Part shown: piece by piece, positions 39,394-49,221 of the stretch
Numbering within the stretch: the first letter of the stretch is position 1
Layout: every line of letters starts with the position of its first letter
Source: Metabacillus sp. KUDC1714
Lineage (GTDB): Bacteria > Bacillota > Bacilli > Bacillales > Bacillaceae
DNA length: 64,000 nt
Reading direction: 5' to 3'
Assembly: GCF_014217835.1 (NCBI RefSeq)
Contig: NZ_CP055263.1
Coordinates: forward strand, 2,161,001-2,225,000
Made by a program: the position numbers and the translations under genes
Notes under the pieces: generated by a model
Told to the model about the DNA's origin: nothing
The model's database searches: none
The model's input: the letters and a program-made list of their open reading frames with translations, nothing else

Positions 39394-39418
39394 GACGCTT
39401 AAAAGTGTAAGATGTTTC
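39394..39418 (-). promoter_or_regulatory. Autoregulatory ECF promoter
   Basis: On the minus strand GAAAC (39418-39414), a 16-base spacer and CGTC (39397-39394) match the general ECF promoter pattern, 30 bases ahead of the sigma gene. The remainder of spacer 39365-39665 shows nothing else that I can name. Confidence 0.7.
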
Positions 39419-39665
39419 GTTTATAGAGATAATTTATAAAAACTGTTTATCGAATAATTAGAAATTCCGCTCTTAAAAGGTTCGTATTTAATTAGTATAA
39501 AGAAAAATTGTAGTTTGTTTTAGAACAATCCATTTATAAATTGCTTGTTTTAATGAAATTTGCCAGTATTTACATAAATGTTATCTGTAGAGAAATAATA
39601 AGATACAAAATGGCAATGGCGTAATCACGCGACTGTTTAAAGTGATTATTTAGGAGTGATATAAA

Positions 39666-40403
39666 ATGACCGCCGATTTTCGCTGGTTCTTAATGGATAA
39701 AGTTAAAGTGGACGAGAAGACAAATGATACTTTTTCAAAGCTTTTAAGCTTTTATAAACAACAACTTTTAAATATAAAAGGGAAAATACTTGAGGTAGGA
39801 GTAAATCAGCCACTATTACTACCAGCTTTAAAGGAGAGTGGCCTGCAAATCGAGGGAATTGTACCTAATAGCCAGAAAGTTGAATCTAACTCCGTAAAGG
39901 TTTATCATGCCGAGTTAGCTAATTTAAAACTTCCTTCTTTCTATGATGTGATCATTATTCCGTTTGGATATATATTAACAATTCAAGATAGAGTTGAGGC
40001 TATTAAGACGTTAAAATGTTGCTATGAACATTTAAGGCCAAATGGCAAGATCATGATCGACTTGATTCTACAAGATGAATTTCATTTGAACCAAAGAAAA
40101 GTCGAAACAAAGAATCGCCAGGGACAATTGATCATTTGCGAATCTCAAGTGATTGAGGTTGACTTCTATGCTCAAATTGTAAAGTATTTATTGTCTTATG
40201 AACAATGGAATGAAGGAGAGGTAATTCTAAGTGAACGGAAGCTCCAATCATTTTTGTGGTTTGGAGTAAAAGAGTTTAAATTAGTACTTGAGAGAATAGG
40301 ATTTATGGATGTTAAACTATATGGAAATTACCAGGAATCGAAGAGTAATGTTGGAATGTCAGACATGAAAATGTTCACTTTTGAAGCAAGTAAAAAGGTG
40401 TGA
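39666..40403 (+). CDS. Class I SAM-dependent methyltransferase
   Basis: 245 residues. GKILEVGVNQPLLLPALKES fits the SAM-binding first strand and loop, although GxGxG is degenerate (EVGVNQP). LPSFYDVIIIPFGYILTI and LRPNGKIMIDL match later motifs. The C-terminal part reads FKLVLERIGFMDVKLYGNYQ, as in small-molecule methyltransferases. A TAGGAG site precedes it. The substrate is unknown. Confidence 0.78.
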   Translation: MTADFRWFLMDKVKVDEKTNDTFSKLLSFYKQQLLNIKGKILEVGVNQPLLLPALKESGLQIEGIVPNSQKVESNSVKVYHAELANLKLPSFYDVIIIPFGYILTIQDRVEAIKTLKCCYEHLRPNGKIMIDLILQDEFHLNQRKVETKNRQGQLIICESQVIEVDFYAQIVKYLLSYEQWNEGEVILSERKLQSFLWFGVKEFKLVLERIGFMDVKLYGNYQESKSNVGMSDMKMFTFEASKKV

Positions 40404-40614
40404 AGTAGTGTTGAAATAATTTTCTTTCTCTGAATATGAAAAATAGAAGCCTACTCTATCCTCAAGAGCATTTTTCTCCCTTAAATAATAAACGTAGTTT
40501 CTTTCCTATTTTCGTGTAAAAGAAAACTAATATAATAAATAAGGGAATCTCTAATAACAATTTTAGTGTAAAGTGATAAAATAAGATTGATGAAACTTGA
40601 GGAGGAAGGTTTAC

Positions 40615-41697
40615 ATGAAAATTAAATTAGGTCTTGTATATGGTGGGAAGTCTGCAGAGCATAACGTATCCCTGCAAACAGCCCTTGCAGTTATAAATGC
40701 ATTAGATATGAACAAATTTGATATACATCCAATATATATTAATGAAAATGGGGAATGGGTAAGAGGGAATGCTTTAGAGGCTCCTGTTAAGGGAGTAAGC
40801 ACGCTTAAACTCCAAGATGGAGGAAATACAGTTTCTCCAGTTTCATTAAACAGTGAATTATTTCCTGCAAACGTGAAGGGCCAGGAAAAACTAGACGTGA
40901 TTTTTCCATTACTACATGGACCTAACGGTGAAGATGGTACTGTACAAGGACTACTTGAATTGTTAAATATTCCATATGTAGGAAATGGTGTTTTAGCTTC
41001 TGCAGCAGGAATGGATAAAGTAGTAATGAAGAACCTTTTTGCACAAGCTGGCCTAGCTCAAGCAAATTATGTTTCCTTTATTAAGAGTGATTATGAAAAA
41101 TCACCAGAATTAGCACATAAGCAAGTTGAAGAAGTATTAGGTTACCCTTGCTTTGTAAAGCCTGCTAATCTAGGTTCAAGTGTTGGGATAAATAAATGTA
41201 AGGATCAACAATCCTTAGAAAATGCTATTAAAGAAGCATTTGAATTTGACCGCAAAATCATTATTGAAGAAGGAATTGTCGGTCGTGAAATTGAAGTAGC
41301 TGTAATCGGCAACGACGAACCTACCTGCTCTGTTGTGGGAGAAATTGCACCTAAAAAGGAATTCTATGATTATAAAGCGAAATACGAGGATGGAGATACT
41401 GACTTAATCATTCCTGGTAACATCACTGAAAAAGAATACGAAACAATTAAAGACATGGCAATTAAATCATTTAAAGCAATTGATGGCTCTGGATTAGTAC
41501 GTGCGGATTTCTTCTTAACTGCAGACGGAGAGGCTTTAATAAACGAAGTAAATACAATGCCAGGCTTTACACCTTATAGCATGTTCCCATTACTTTGGAA
41601 ACATACTGGAGTAGAGTATCCTCAATTAATTGAAAAGCTTGTCGATCTAGCATTAGAACGTTTTGCGCAAAAGCAGCAAATTAAACACACTTTCTAA
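40615..41697 (+). CDS. ddl: D-alanine--D-alanine ligase Ddl
   Basis: Cytoplasmic ATP-grasp enzyme joining two D-alanines for peptidoglycan precursors. It has 360 residues. The N-terminal [53 protein letters not shown] and [22 protein letters not shown] [17 protein letters not shown] region are all present. ATG 40615 lies behind AGGAGG and is preferred to an in-frame upstream start at 40597. It is followed by a terminator and murF. Confidence 0.96.
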   Translation: MKIKLGLVYGGKSAEHNVSLQTALAVINALDMNKFDIHPIYINENGEWVRGNALEAPVKGVSTLKLQDGGNTVSPVSLNSELFPANVKGQEKLDVIFPLLHGPNGEDGTVQGLLELLNIPYVGNGVLASAAGMDKVVMKNLFAQAGLAQANYVSFIKSDYEKSPELAHKQVEEVLGYPCFVKPANLGSSVGINKCKDQQSLENAIKEAFEFDRKIIIEEGIVGREIEVAVIGNDEPTCSVVGEIAPKKEFYDYKAKYEDGDTDLIIPGNITEKEYETIKDMAIKSFKAIDGSGLVRADFFLTADGEALINEVNTMPGFTPYSMFPLLWKHTGVEYPQLIEKLVDLALERFAQKQQIKHTF

Positions 41698-41747
41698 GAG
41701 AACTGTTAAGAATAGAATTAGGATAATCCCTTAAAAGGGTGTAAATA

Positions 41748-41785
41748 AGAGGAACTGAAAATCATCTTTGATCAGTTCCTCTTTA
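41748..41785 (+). terminator. Terminator between ddl and murF
   Basis: AAGAGGAACTGA (41748-41759) pairs with TCAGTTCCTCTTT (41772-41784), followed by ATTTGATATTT. Partial read-through into murF is possible. Confidence 0.65.
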
Positions 41786-41853
41786 TTTGATATTTGAGCA
41801 GGTAAATAATGTGTTATTTAAGAATCTATTTTCACAGAAAAGGAGCGATGACA

Positions 41854-43215
41854 ATGATTCAACGTACATTAACAGAAATAGAAGCAATGGTAAATGGATC
41901 GGGGTTACATGTAAAATTTTTAAACCAGCAAATCAACGGGGTAACAACTGATTCTCGTCATGTTGAAAAAGGGAATTTGTTTTTTCCTTTAGTAGGGGAT
42001 AAATTTAACGGTCATAAATTCGTCGATAAGGCAATTGAAAAGGGAGCTGCTGCAGTCATTTGGGCTGAATCTGAAATAAATCCTCCTGAAAATGTACCGG
42101 TCATTCTTGTGAAAGATACATTAACAGCATTACAGGATCTTGCTAAAGGCTACTTGGAGCAATTGAAACCAAAAGTAGTAGGTATTACTGGGAGTAACGG
42201 TAAAACAACGACTAAGGACATGATCGCTGCAGTTCTCGAGACAACATATAAAGTACATAAAACTAAAGGAAACTTTAATAATCATATTGGCTTACCTTTA
42301 ACGATATTAAGTATGGCTGAGGATACAGAAATTGCAATCTTAGAGATGGGAATGAGTGCAAGCGGAGAAATTGAATTATTATCTAAAATAGCTAAGCCAG
42401 ATGTAGCGGTAATTACTAATATCGGTGAAGCACATTTATTGGATTTAGGTTCAAGAGAGGGAATTGCAGAGGCGAAGCTGGAAATTGTCAAAGGACTAAA
42501 GAAAGATGGTCTTTTTATTTACTATGGTGATGAACCGTTATTACAAGACCGAGTACCTTCATTATCTCTTTCTACCGTTACTTTCGGAGAGAGCCATAAA
42601 AATGATTACTTCCCTACAAATATTATTCAGGAGTTAAATGGAACATCCTTTAAAATCAAAGATACAGAATACTTTATTCCTGTTCTTGGTAAGCATAATG
42701 TGTGTAATGCGTTAGCAGCATATGCAGTAGCAAGCTATTTTGAAGTGAAAAATGAAGCAATTATTGAAGGATTCAGTGCCATTAAAATATCAGGAATGCG
42801 TTTAGAGTTAGTGCAAGGGGAAAATGGGGTATCTGTTATTAATGATGCATACAATGCAAGTCCGACTTCAATGCTAGCAGCGATTAACTTACTTGAAGAT
42901 ATGAAAGGGTTTAATCAAAAGTTTGTTGTTCTTGGAGACATGCTTGAGTTAGGTGAAAATGAAAAGGAATTTCATCAAAAAGTTGGAGAATCAATTAAAC
43001 AGGATAAGATTTCTCACATTTTTACCTATGGGAAATTGGGGCGAGAAATTGCAAATGGTGCGAAACAAAATCGGTCAGACGAATATATTCACCATTATGA
43101 CGATAAACAGGCTTTAATTGAGCAATTAAAAACGATGGTTAACGAAAAGGATGTAGTGCTTGTTAAGGCATCACGTGGAATGAAACTCGAAGAAGTTGTA
43201 AATTCTCTAATTTAG
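41854..43215 (+). CDS. murF: UDP-N-acetylmuramoyl-tripeptide--D-alanyl-D-alanine ligase MurF
   Basis: Adds the D-Ala-D-Ala product of Ddl to UDP-MurNAc-tripeptide. It has 453 residues. The N-terminal domain holds TDSRHVEKGNLFFPLVG, the ATP loop is GITGSNGKTTTK, the central domain has GNFNNHIGLPLT and EMGMSASGEI, and the C-terminal domain has NDAYNASPTSMLAAI. ATG 41854 gives eight-base spacing from GGAG; two earlier in-frame starts are poorly spaced. Confidence 0.96.
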   Translation: MIQRTLTEIEAMVNGSGLHVKFLNQQINGVTTDSRHVEKGNLFFPLVGDKFNGHKFVDKAIEKGAAAVIWAESEINPPENVPVILVKDTLTALQDLAKGYLEQLKPKVVGITGSNGKTTTKDMIAAVLETTYKVHKTKGNFNNHIGLPLTILSMAEDTEIAILEMGMSASGEIELLSKIAKPDVAVITNIGEAHLLDLGSREGIAEAKLEIVKGLKKDGLFIYYGDEPLLQDRVPSLSLSTVTFGESHKNDYFPTNIIQELNGTSFKIKDTEYFIPVLGKHNVCNALAAYAVASYFEVKNEAIIEGFSAIKISGMRLELVQGENGVSVINDAYNASPTSMLAAINLLEDMKGFNQKFVVLGDMLELGENEKEFHQKVGESIKQDKISHIFTYGKLGREIANGAKQNRSDEYIHHYDDKQALIEQLKTMVNEKDVVLVKASRGMKLEEVVNSLI

Positions 43216-43324
43216 GTGAGTAAAACAATGGATGAATAAATGACAAAATGCTTAAAATATAAACGCGTGATTTAAATACGAGCATTACCACTAGATGTTC
43301 TTTTAAAAGGAGGTTTACAATGAC

Positions 43325-44047
43325 ATGATAGGATGTCTCTTCATTCATGGTTTTACTGGAGCTCCATATGAAGTTGAGCCTTTGGCAAACTATATTAAGG
43401 AGAAGACAGATTGGCTTGTAAAAGTGCCAACTCTTCCTGGACATGGAGTAACTCTTTCGTTAAAAGGGCATACATATAATGAATGGGTTACGTACGCTGA
43501 ACAAGAGCTTATTGCACTCATGGAAGAAGTGGATGAAGTATATGTAATCGGCTTTTCAATGGGAGGAGTTATTGCTTCCTATTTAGCTGCCAATTATCAA
43601 GTGAAAAAACTCGTCCTCTTAAGTGCAGCTGTTTATTACGTTAATCCAAAACAATTAGTTTTAGATTGTAAAGAGATGATAAAAGATCTGTTGAATGGGA
43701 ATATTAATGAAAACGAGTTATTTAACCGGTATAAAAAGAAAATGGTTGAAACACCACTTCGCTCAACAATTGAATTTCAGAAATTAGTTAAGAAAGTGAA
43801 ACCATATCTAAAAAAATTAACGTTACCAGTTCTCATCATTCAGGGAGAGTGTGACGGAATCGTACCGGTGAAAAGTGCTCATTATTTGTATAAAACCATT
43901 CCATCTGAAGAGAAGAAGCTAAAGTTGCTCCCCTTTTCAAAGCACCATGTTTGTCATGGAGAGGATTATGAAGATTTAAAGGAATATGTTGAGAAATTTC
44001 TACATGAAAGTAATACAGACCTTGACCTCTTAACACAAGAAAGCTAA
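43325..44047 (+). CDS. Alpha/beta hydrolase, carboxylesterase type
   Basis: 240-residue serine hydrolase: LFIHGFTGAPYEVEPL, nucleophile elbow VIGFSMGGVIASY, acid GECDGIVPV and histidine SKHHVCHGED. Distantly similar to the hydrolase at 31670. It lies between murF and cshA. Its ATG at 43325 overlaps the TGA of a tiny frame (ATG ACA TGA at 43320) that is better spaced from AGGAGG, so initiation may be coupled. The substrate is unknown. Confidence 0.85.
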   Translation: MIGCLFIHGFTGAPYEVEPLANYIKEKTDWLVKVPTLPGHGVTLSLKGHTYNEWVTYAEQELIALMEEVDEVYVIGFSMGGVIASYLAANYQVKKLVLLSAAVYYVNPKQLVLDCKEMIKDLLNGNINENELFNRYKKKMVETPLRSTIEFQKLVKKVKPYLKKLTLPVLIIQGECDGIVPVKSAHYLYKTIPSEEKKLKLLPFSKHHVCHGEDYEDLKEYVEKFLHESNTDLDLLTQES

Positions 44048-44452
44048 TACATTTTCAAAGTAAAAGGACCATTTTTCTTTGGGTAATTTATACCAAATTA
44101 TGGACTTGAGCCCTTATGGGTTGGAAAAGACAACCATACATTAAGTTGAAATAAGGAACTGGTAGTGGTATGATTACATTTAAAGTGTTTGCGGGCTTTA
44201 AATAAGGTAAACTGCTGCCCTTGTTGGAAAAAGGGCATTTTTTGTTGGCAAATAATCAGAACGGTTCTTTTGCATCTGACTGTTTTTCATGATGACACAA
44301 CAGTTGATAACCTACTTTATAGCTTTTGGCGAGGTCCCAAAGCTTATAGGATTTAATATAAACATCGTTTCATTATGGATACGATTAAGAAACCTGTTAC
44401 CTATAAGGTCTGTAAATATTTACAGCAAACGATATAGAAGGAGTAAGAATAC
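44048..44452 (+). other. Long spacer upstream of cshA with an attenuator-like hairpin
   Basis: 405 bases without a gene. A terminator-like hairpin GCCCTT (44217-44222) with AAGGGC (44231-44236) is followed by ATTTTTTG, about 210 bases before cshA. This suggests that a long transcript leader may be attenuated, as seen for other RNA helicase genes. No riboswitch family is recognised. Confidence 0.45.
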
Positions 44453-45964
44453 ATGACATTAACGTTTCAAGAATTAGGTTTAAGTTCGGCACTCATGCAA
44501 TCAATAAGCAAAATGGGATTTGAAGAGCCATCTCCAATCCAAGCACAAACAATTCCGTTAGGTTTACAGAATAAAGATGTGATTGGACAGGCACAAACAG
44601 GTACTGGTAAAACTGCTGCTTTCGGTGTTCCACTTATTGAAAAAATTGACATGAAAAATGAAAGCATTCAAGCTGTTGTAGTTGCACCGACGCGTGAACT
44701 TGCAATCCAAGTATCGGAAGAACTTTATAAAATTGGTTACCACAAACGCTCTCGTGTGCTTCCAATTTACGGTGGTCAGGATATCAACAGACAAATTCGT
44801 TCTTTGAAAAAGAATCCACATATTATTGTGGGAACACCTGGACGTTTATTGGATCATATTAATCGTAAAACAATCCGTTTAAATGCTGTCCATACAATCG
44901 TATTGGATGAAGCTGATGAAATGCTGAACATGGGATTTATTGAAGATATTGAATCAATTCTTTCAAATGTCCCATCAGAACGCCAAACGCTTCTGTTCTC
45001 TGCAACAATGCCTGATCCAATTCGTCGTATTGCTGAGAAATTCATGAAAGATCCTGAATTAGTTAAAGTTAAGGCGAAAGAAATGACTGTGCCTAACATT
45101 ACTCAGTATTACTTAGAAACACATGAAAGAAAGAAATTCGACGTATTAACAAGATTACTTGATATTCAATCTCCAGAACTTGCAATTGTTTTCGGTCGTA
45201 CAAAGCGTCGTGTAGATGAGTTGTCTGAGGCGTTAACATTAAGAGGATATACTGCAGAAGGAATTCATGGTGATCTAACTCAAGCAAAGCGTATGTCGAC
45301 TTTACGCAAATTTAAAGAAGGTACAATTGAAGTTTTAGTTGCTACTGATGTTGCAGCTCGTGGTTTAGACATTTCTGGAGTAACTCACGTTTACAACTTT
45401 GATGTTCCTCAAGATCCAGAAAGCTATGTTCACCGTATTGGGCGAACTGGACGTGCTGGAAAAACAGGTATGGCAATGACATTTGTTACACCAAGGGAAA
45501 TGGATATCGTTAAAAATATCGAGCGTACAACAAAAAGTAAAATGGAGCGCATGAAGCCACCAACAGTTGATGAGGCAATTGAAAGTCAACAACAAATGAC
45601 TGTTGAAAAGATACGCTCAATTGTTGAAAGTGATAACCTTGCATTTTACAAACGTACTGCTGAAGAGCTTCTTGAAGAATTCGATGCACAAGTAGTAGTT
45701 GCGGCTGCTATTAAGTACATGACAAAAGAGCCGAATGCTGTAGAAGTAAAACTAACAGATGAAGCTCCTGCATTCTCAAGATCTAAAAATAAAGGTCGTT
45801 CTTCTTCTTCTAACAACAGAAGAAGAGGAGACTATAACCGCAGTGGTAGTGGTGGTAGCGGTGGCGGTCAAAAGAAAAACAATAACCGTTCATACGGTGA
45901 CCGTGACAGAAATAAAGCGGGTAACAGAGATAATAGCAAACGACGTTACTCAAATTCTAAATAA
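44453..45964 (+). CDS. cshA: DEAD-box ATP-dependent RNA helicase CshA
   Basis: Cold-shock and degradosome-associated RNA helicase in Bacillus, 503 residues. The Q motif (SPIQAQTIP), AQTGTGKT (Walker A), [25 protein letters not shown] and [11 protein letters not shown] (motif VI) are in order. A C-terminal basic, glycine/serine/asparagine-rich tail of about 65 residues has [14 protein letters not shown] and [13 protein letters not shown] terminator follows. Synteny ddl-murF-cshA matches Bacillus. Confidence 0.96.
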   Translation: MTLTFQELGLSSALMQSISKMGFEEPSPIQAQTIPLGLQNKDVIGQAQTGTGKTAAFGVPLIEKIDMKNESIQAVVVAPTRELAIQVSEELYKIGYHKRSRVLPIYGGQDINRQIRSLKKNPHIIVGTPGRLLDHINRKTIRLNAVHTIVLDEADEMLNMGFIEDIESILSNVPSERQTLLFSATMPDPIRRIAEKFMKDPELVKVKAKEMTVPNITQYYLETHERKKFDVLTRLLDIQSPELAIVFGRTKRRVDELSEALTLRGYTAEGIHGDLTQAKRMSTLRKFKEGTIEVLVATDVAARGLDISGVTHVYNFDVPQDPESYVHRIGRTGRAGKTGMAMTFVTPREMDIVKNIERTTKSKMERMKPPTVDEAIESQQQMTVEKIRSIVESDNLAFYKRTAEELLEEFDAQVVVAAAIKYMTKEPNAVEVKLTDEAPAFSRSKNKGRSSSSNNRRRGDYNRSGSGGSGGGQKKNNNRSYGDRDRNKAGNRDNSKRRYSNSK

Positions 45965-45973
45965 AACCAAAAG

Positions 45974-46007
45974 AGATCGAATCCAAAACTGGATTCGATC
46001 TTTTTTT
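45974..46007 (+). terminator. Terminator after cshA
   Basis: AGATCGAATCC (45974-45984) and GGATTCGATCT (45991-46001) form a perfect 11-bp stem with a 6-base loop and a T-run. Confidence 0.9.
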
Positions 46008-46072
46008 ATATGGAAATGAATCTTCAGCATTTGGGGAAGCTAAAACTAGATTCCTCAAGAGGTGAATGATCT

Positions 46073-47038
46073 ATGACAATTGTAAGATTAGGCTATGTGG
46101 CGATGAGTATGAATCTTCAAAATTGTTCTCCATCAAAAACGATGACATTTACTCAGTTTGAAAAAATTAAAGATAGAGAAGCAGCGATAGCAAAGCTCGA
46201 AAAAATAGCCAAGAATAATATAGCAAACTGCCTTAGACTGTTAAAACATAGTGTTGCAAATGACGTCCGTTTTTTTCGATTAAGCTCTAAGTTGATACCT
46301 TTAGCTAATCATGATGAGCTTCATGATTGGCATTACATGAACAACTTATATGACGGGTTAGGTGAAATTGCAGATTTTTTAGATGCTCACCAAATGAGGG
46401 TTGATTTCCATCCGGATCATTTTGTTGTACTTAATTCCTCAAATTCAGAGATTGTTAAAATGTCATTAAAGACTTTGCGGATGCATGAGCAGCTTTTAAA
46501 GGGAATGAGAATTAATCCCGAGCACCGATGTGTTTTACATATAGGTGGAGCATATGATGATAAAGAAAAAGCTTTAGAACAGTTTATCCATAATTGGGGG
46601 CTAGTTCCTGTATCACTACAAAAAATGTTGATGCTTGAAAATGATGATACAACGTTTAACATGAATGATGCCTTATACTTATGTGAAAAGCTAGGAGTTC
46701 CACATGTGTTTGATTATCATCATCATTTGGCCTATCACGATGAATCCGATTGGGAACAGCATTGGGGGAGAGTGGTGAACACATGGGAAGGATCTAGATT
46801 ACCTGTTAAAATGCATATTTCAAGTCCAAAAAATGAAAAGGAATTTCGAGCACATTCTGATTATATTGACGTTCAAATGTTTATGGATTTCTTAACATCG
46901 ATAAAAGGAAGTGTGAATAGAGTTGATTGTATGATTGAAGCTAAACAAAAGGACAATGCTCTTTTTCAATTAGTTCATGATTTAAAAAAGTATGGTGAAA
47001 TAAAGTGGATTGATAAGGCTTCATTTGAAATAGATTAA
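46073..47038 (+). CDS. uvsE: UV DNA damage endonuclease UvsE
   Basis: Endonuclease nicking DNA 5' of UV photoproducts, 321 residues, TIM barrel of the UvdE family. Motifs: LGYVAMSMNLQNCSPSKT, FFRLSSKLIPLANH, RVDFHPDHFVVLNS, HIGGAYDDKEKA, MLENDDTTFN, VFDYHHHLAY and MHISSPK with the expected His, Glu and Asp metal ligands. It resembles YwjD/UvsE, found elsewhere in the Bacillus subtilis chromosome. Start behind GAGGTGAATG. Confidence 0.93.
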   Translation: MTIVRLGYVAMSMNLQNCSPSKTMTFTQFEKIKDREAAIAKLEKIAKNNIANCLRLLKHSVANDVRFFRLSSKLIPLANHDELHDWHYMNNLYDGLGEIADFLDAHQMRVDFHPDHFVVLNSSNSEIVKMSLKTLRMHEQLLKGMRINPEHRCVLHIGGAYDDKEKALEQFIHNWGLVPVSLQKMLMLENDDTTFNMNDALYLCEKLGVPHVFDYHHHLAYHDESDWEQHWGRVVNTWEGSRLPVKMHISSPKNEKEFRAHSDYIDVQMFMDFLTSIKGSVNRVDCMIEAKQKDNALFQLVHDLKKYGEIKWIDKASFEID

Positions 47039-47090
47039 GGCCAAATAGGCTTAGATAGCTATATAATGCTTGACCATATACAATTGAATT

Positions 47091-47146
47091 AAAATGTAAA
47101 TGATCCCATTATGCTATAATTAAATGGGATTATTTACATTTTATTA
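47091..47146 (+). terminator. Terminator-like hairpin after uvsE
   Basis: AAAATGTAAAT (47091-47101) pairs with ATTTACATTTT (47132-47142), with inner TCCCATT/AATGGGA. Its loop contains an extended -10 TGCTATAAT (47112-47120) that may belong to the ydbS promoter. Confidence 0.55.
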
Positions 47147-47184
47147 AATAAAATAACAGCTGCTTTATAAAGGGGAGAGAAGGA

Positions 47185-47664
47185 TTGAGAGGTCTACCTA
47201 AAAATCAAATTAGTTTGAAGGCACTAACTGTTTGGAGACTCAGTGCTATTATTAGTGCTGTTGTTTGTCTGTTGGTCGTAATATCAGTAGGAGTAGGTGC
47301 CTATTTTCTAGAACTGCCATATTGGATTACGGTAATAGTTGCAATGATTTGGCTTATATATTCTTTAATTGCAATTTTTGTTGTTCCTAAAATTCGACAC
47401 CGAGTTTGGCGATATGAGGTACATGAACATGAGATCGATCTTCAGTATGGTCTTTTCATTATTAAACGAGTTCTAGTACCGATGGTAAGAGTTCAGCATG
47501 TTGATACACACCAAGGTCCCTTATTACGAAAATACCAATTAGCATCAATTGAGATTTCAACTGCTGCTACGAAGCATGAAATACCTGCTCTTGATATAAA
47601 AGAAGCGGACCTTTTGAGAGATCATATATCAAGGCTAGCAAGGGTGACAGATGAAGATGTTTGA
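47185..47664 (+). CDS. ydbS: PH-domain membrane protein YdbS
   Basis: 159 residues with two N-terminal membrane segments (about 17-42 and 48-70) followed by a bacterial PH domain (bPH2) with YEVHEHEIDLQYGLFIIKR and VPMVRVQHVDTHQGPLLRKY. The start is TTG behind GGGGAGAG. It overlaps ydbT by 14 bp. In Bacillus the ydbS-ydbT pair is linked to protection against certain bacteriocins such as amylocyclicin, a role I cite from memory. Confidence 0.88.
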   Translation: MRGLPKNQISLKALTVWRLSAIISAVVCLLVVISVGVGAYFLELPYWITVIVAMIWLIYSLIAIFVVPKIRHRVWRYEVHEHEIDLQYGLFIIKRVLVPMVRVQHVDTHQGPLLRKYQLASIEISTAATKHEIPALDIKEADLLRDHISRLARVTDEDV

Positions 47665-49096
47665 GCCAAAGCGAATACATCCTGTAGGAATGATATTAAG
47701 CTTTTTAAAGATTATTAAATCATATATTCTCCCAGTCATTCTTTTCTTTTTCTTTGGTAATAATGAATTTAACCTATATTTTATCATTGGTGCCAGTTGT
47801 TTATTTGTCATTATTGTTGTAACGAGTATTTTGGATTGGTGGAAATTCACCTATTGGATTGAGGATGGAGAACTTAGGATTAAGCATGGTCTTTTTATTA
47901 AGAAAAAACGCTATATTCCAATTGAGAGAATACAATCAATTAACACAACTGCTGGAATCATCCAACAGATTTTTCAGCTAGTAAAGGTGCAAATTGAAAC
48001 AGCTGGCGGTGGATTGGAAGCTGAGGCTGTCCTAACTGCGATAAAAAAACAAGAGGCAGATCGAATACAAAATGCGATCGCGATGCATAAAAGGGATGTT
48101 TCAAAGCAAATTGAAAATCAAGATGTAGATCAAAATGAAGAAAAACCCCAACTTCCAACTTTCAAGATGGAACCAAAGGATTTGTTTGTTGCTGCTTCAA
48201 CCTCAAGTGGTATTGGTGTTATTATCTCTGCAATTGCGGCCTTTTTTTCGCAATTTGATGAATTTATTCCATATGAAGATCTACTAGACCGATTTGAAAT
48301 TCTTACGAATGCAAGCTTTACTTTATATGCTGTGCTAGTTTTTATCGCCTTTTTTATTGCCTGGATTTTAAGTATTATTGGTGTGTTATTAAAGTATGCC
48401 TATTTTACAGTTATAAAAGCTGAAAATGAACTTAGAATTTCAAGTGGGATTTTTGAAAAACGTCAAGTATCTATTCCGATTTCACGTATTCAAGCAATTA
48501 GAATTGTACAAAATCCTTTGAGACAGCTTTTAGGGTATGCAACAGTTTATATTGAAAGTGCAGGAGGTAGTGCTGGGGACGAGGGAGCTTCAACAATTTT
48601 ATTTCCGGTTGTCCCTAAAAAGGCAATTTCCTCGCTATTATCACAATATCTCCCATTATTTGAAAATAGTGAAAAAATGCAACGATTGCCGAAAAGGTCG
48701 ATACAACGGTACATGTTTAGAAAAATTATACCTGCTCTGATAATATGCATTCCAGTTTCTTATTTTCTAGCACCTTGGGGGTTTTTGTCGTTAATCCTAA
48801 TTCCAATCAGTGCGTATTGGGGATATTTCTCCTATAAAGATGCAGGTTGGAACATAAAAGGAAACCAAATACAATTAGGATTTCGTATTATCTCAAAAAC
48901 AACAGTTCTTATTCATCGAAATAGACTGCAATCCTTTAAGAGTAAAACGTCATATTTTCAAAGAAGAAAATCGCTACAAACATTTGAGGTTTGGATAAAA
49001 TCAGGGATAATTGGCAGGCATTTTACTATTAAGGATTTAGAAGAAAATGATCTTTCCCAATTAGGCAACTGGTATTCATACTCAAGGGAGAAATAG
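47651..49096 (+). CDS. ydbT: PH-domain membrane protein YdbT
   Basis: 481 residues with three bPH2 domains interspersed with membrane helix pairs (about 15-55, 175-250 and 350-390). Repeated features are WIEDGELRIKHGLFIKKKRY followed by IPIERIQSINT, ELRISSGIFEKRQVSIPISR and IQLGFRIISKTTVLIHRNR. It is translated by overlap from ydbS, and the two presumably form one membrane complex. Confidence 0.88.
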   Translation: MKMFEPKRIHPVGMILSFLKIIKSYILPVILFFFFGNNEFNLYFIIGASCLFVIIVVTSILDWWKFTYWIEDGELRIKHGLFIKKKRYIPIERIQSINTTAGIIQQIFQLVKVQIETAGGGLEAEAVLTAIKKQEADRIQNAIAMHKRDVSKQIENQDVDQNEEKPQLPTFKMEPKDLFVAASTSSGIGVIISAIAAFFSQFDEFIPYEDLLDRFEILTNASFTLYAVLVFIAFFIAWILSIIGVLLKYAYFTVIKAENELRISSGIFEKRQVSIPISRIQAIRIVQNPLRQLLGYATVYIESAGGSAGDEGASTILFPVVPKKAISSLLSQYLPLFENSEKMQRLPKRSIQRYMFRKIIPALIICIPVSYFLAPWGFLSLILIPISAYWGYFSYKDAGWNIKGNQIQLGFRIISKTTVLIHRNRLQSFKSKTSYFQRRKSLQTFEVWIKSGIIGRHFTIKDLEENDLSQLGNWYSYSREK

Positions 49097-49161
49097 CCCT
49101 AACGAAGCCAAGGTTTTAGAATAGGGTTAAAAGAACACAATCGTCCTATAATTAACAAAAA

Positions 49162-49200
49162 CCAAAACAGATACAGTCTTAATAACTGTATCTGTTTTGG
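49162..49200. terminator. Bidirectional terminator between ydbT and the rhomboid gene
   Basis: CCAAAACAGATACAGT (49162-49177) and ACTGTATCTGTTTTGG (49185-49200) form a perfect 16-bp stem with a 7-base loop and T/A-rich flanks on both sides. Confidence 0.85.
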
Positions 49201-49221
49201 ATTTTCGTGTATTCATTTCCT

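Noticed and set aside
45759..46019. 86-codon open frame at the end of cshA
   Set aside because: It is an alternative frame of the low-complexity cshA tail that runs through its terminator.
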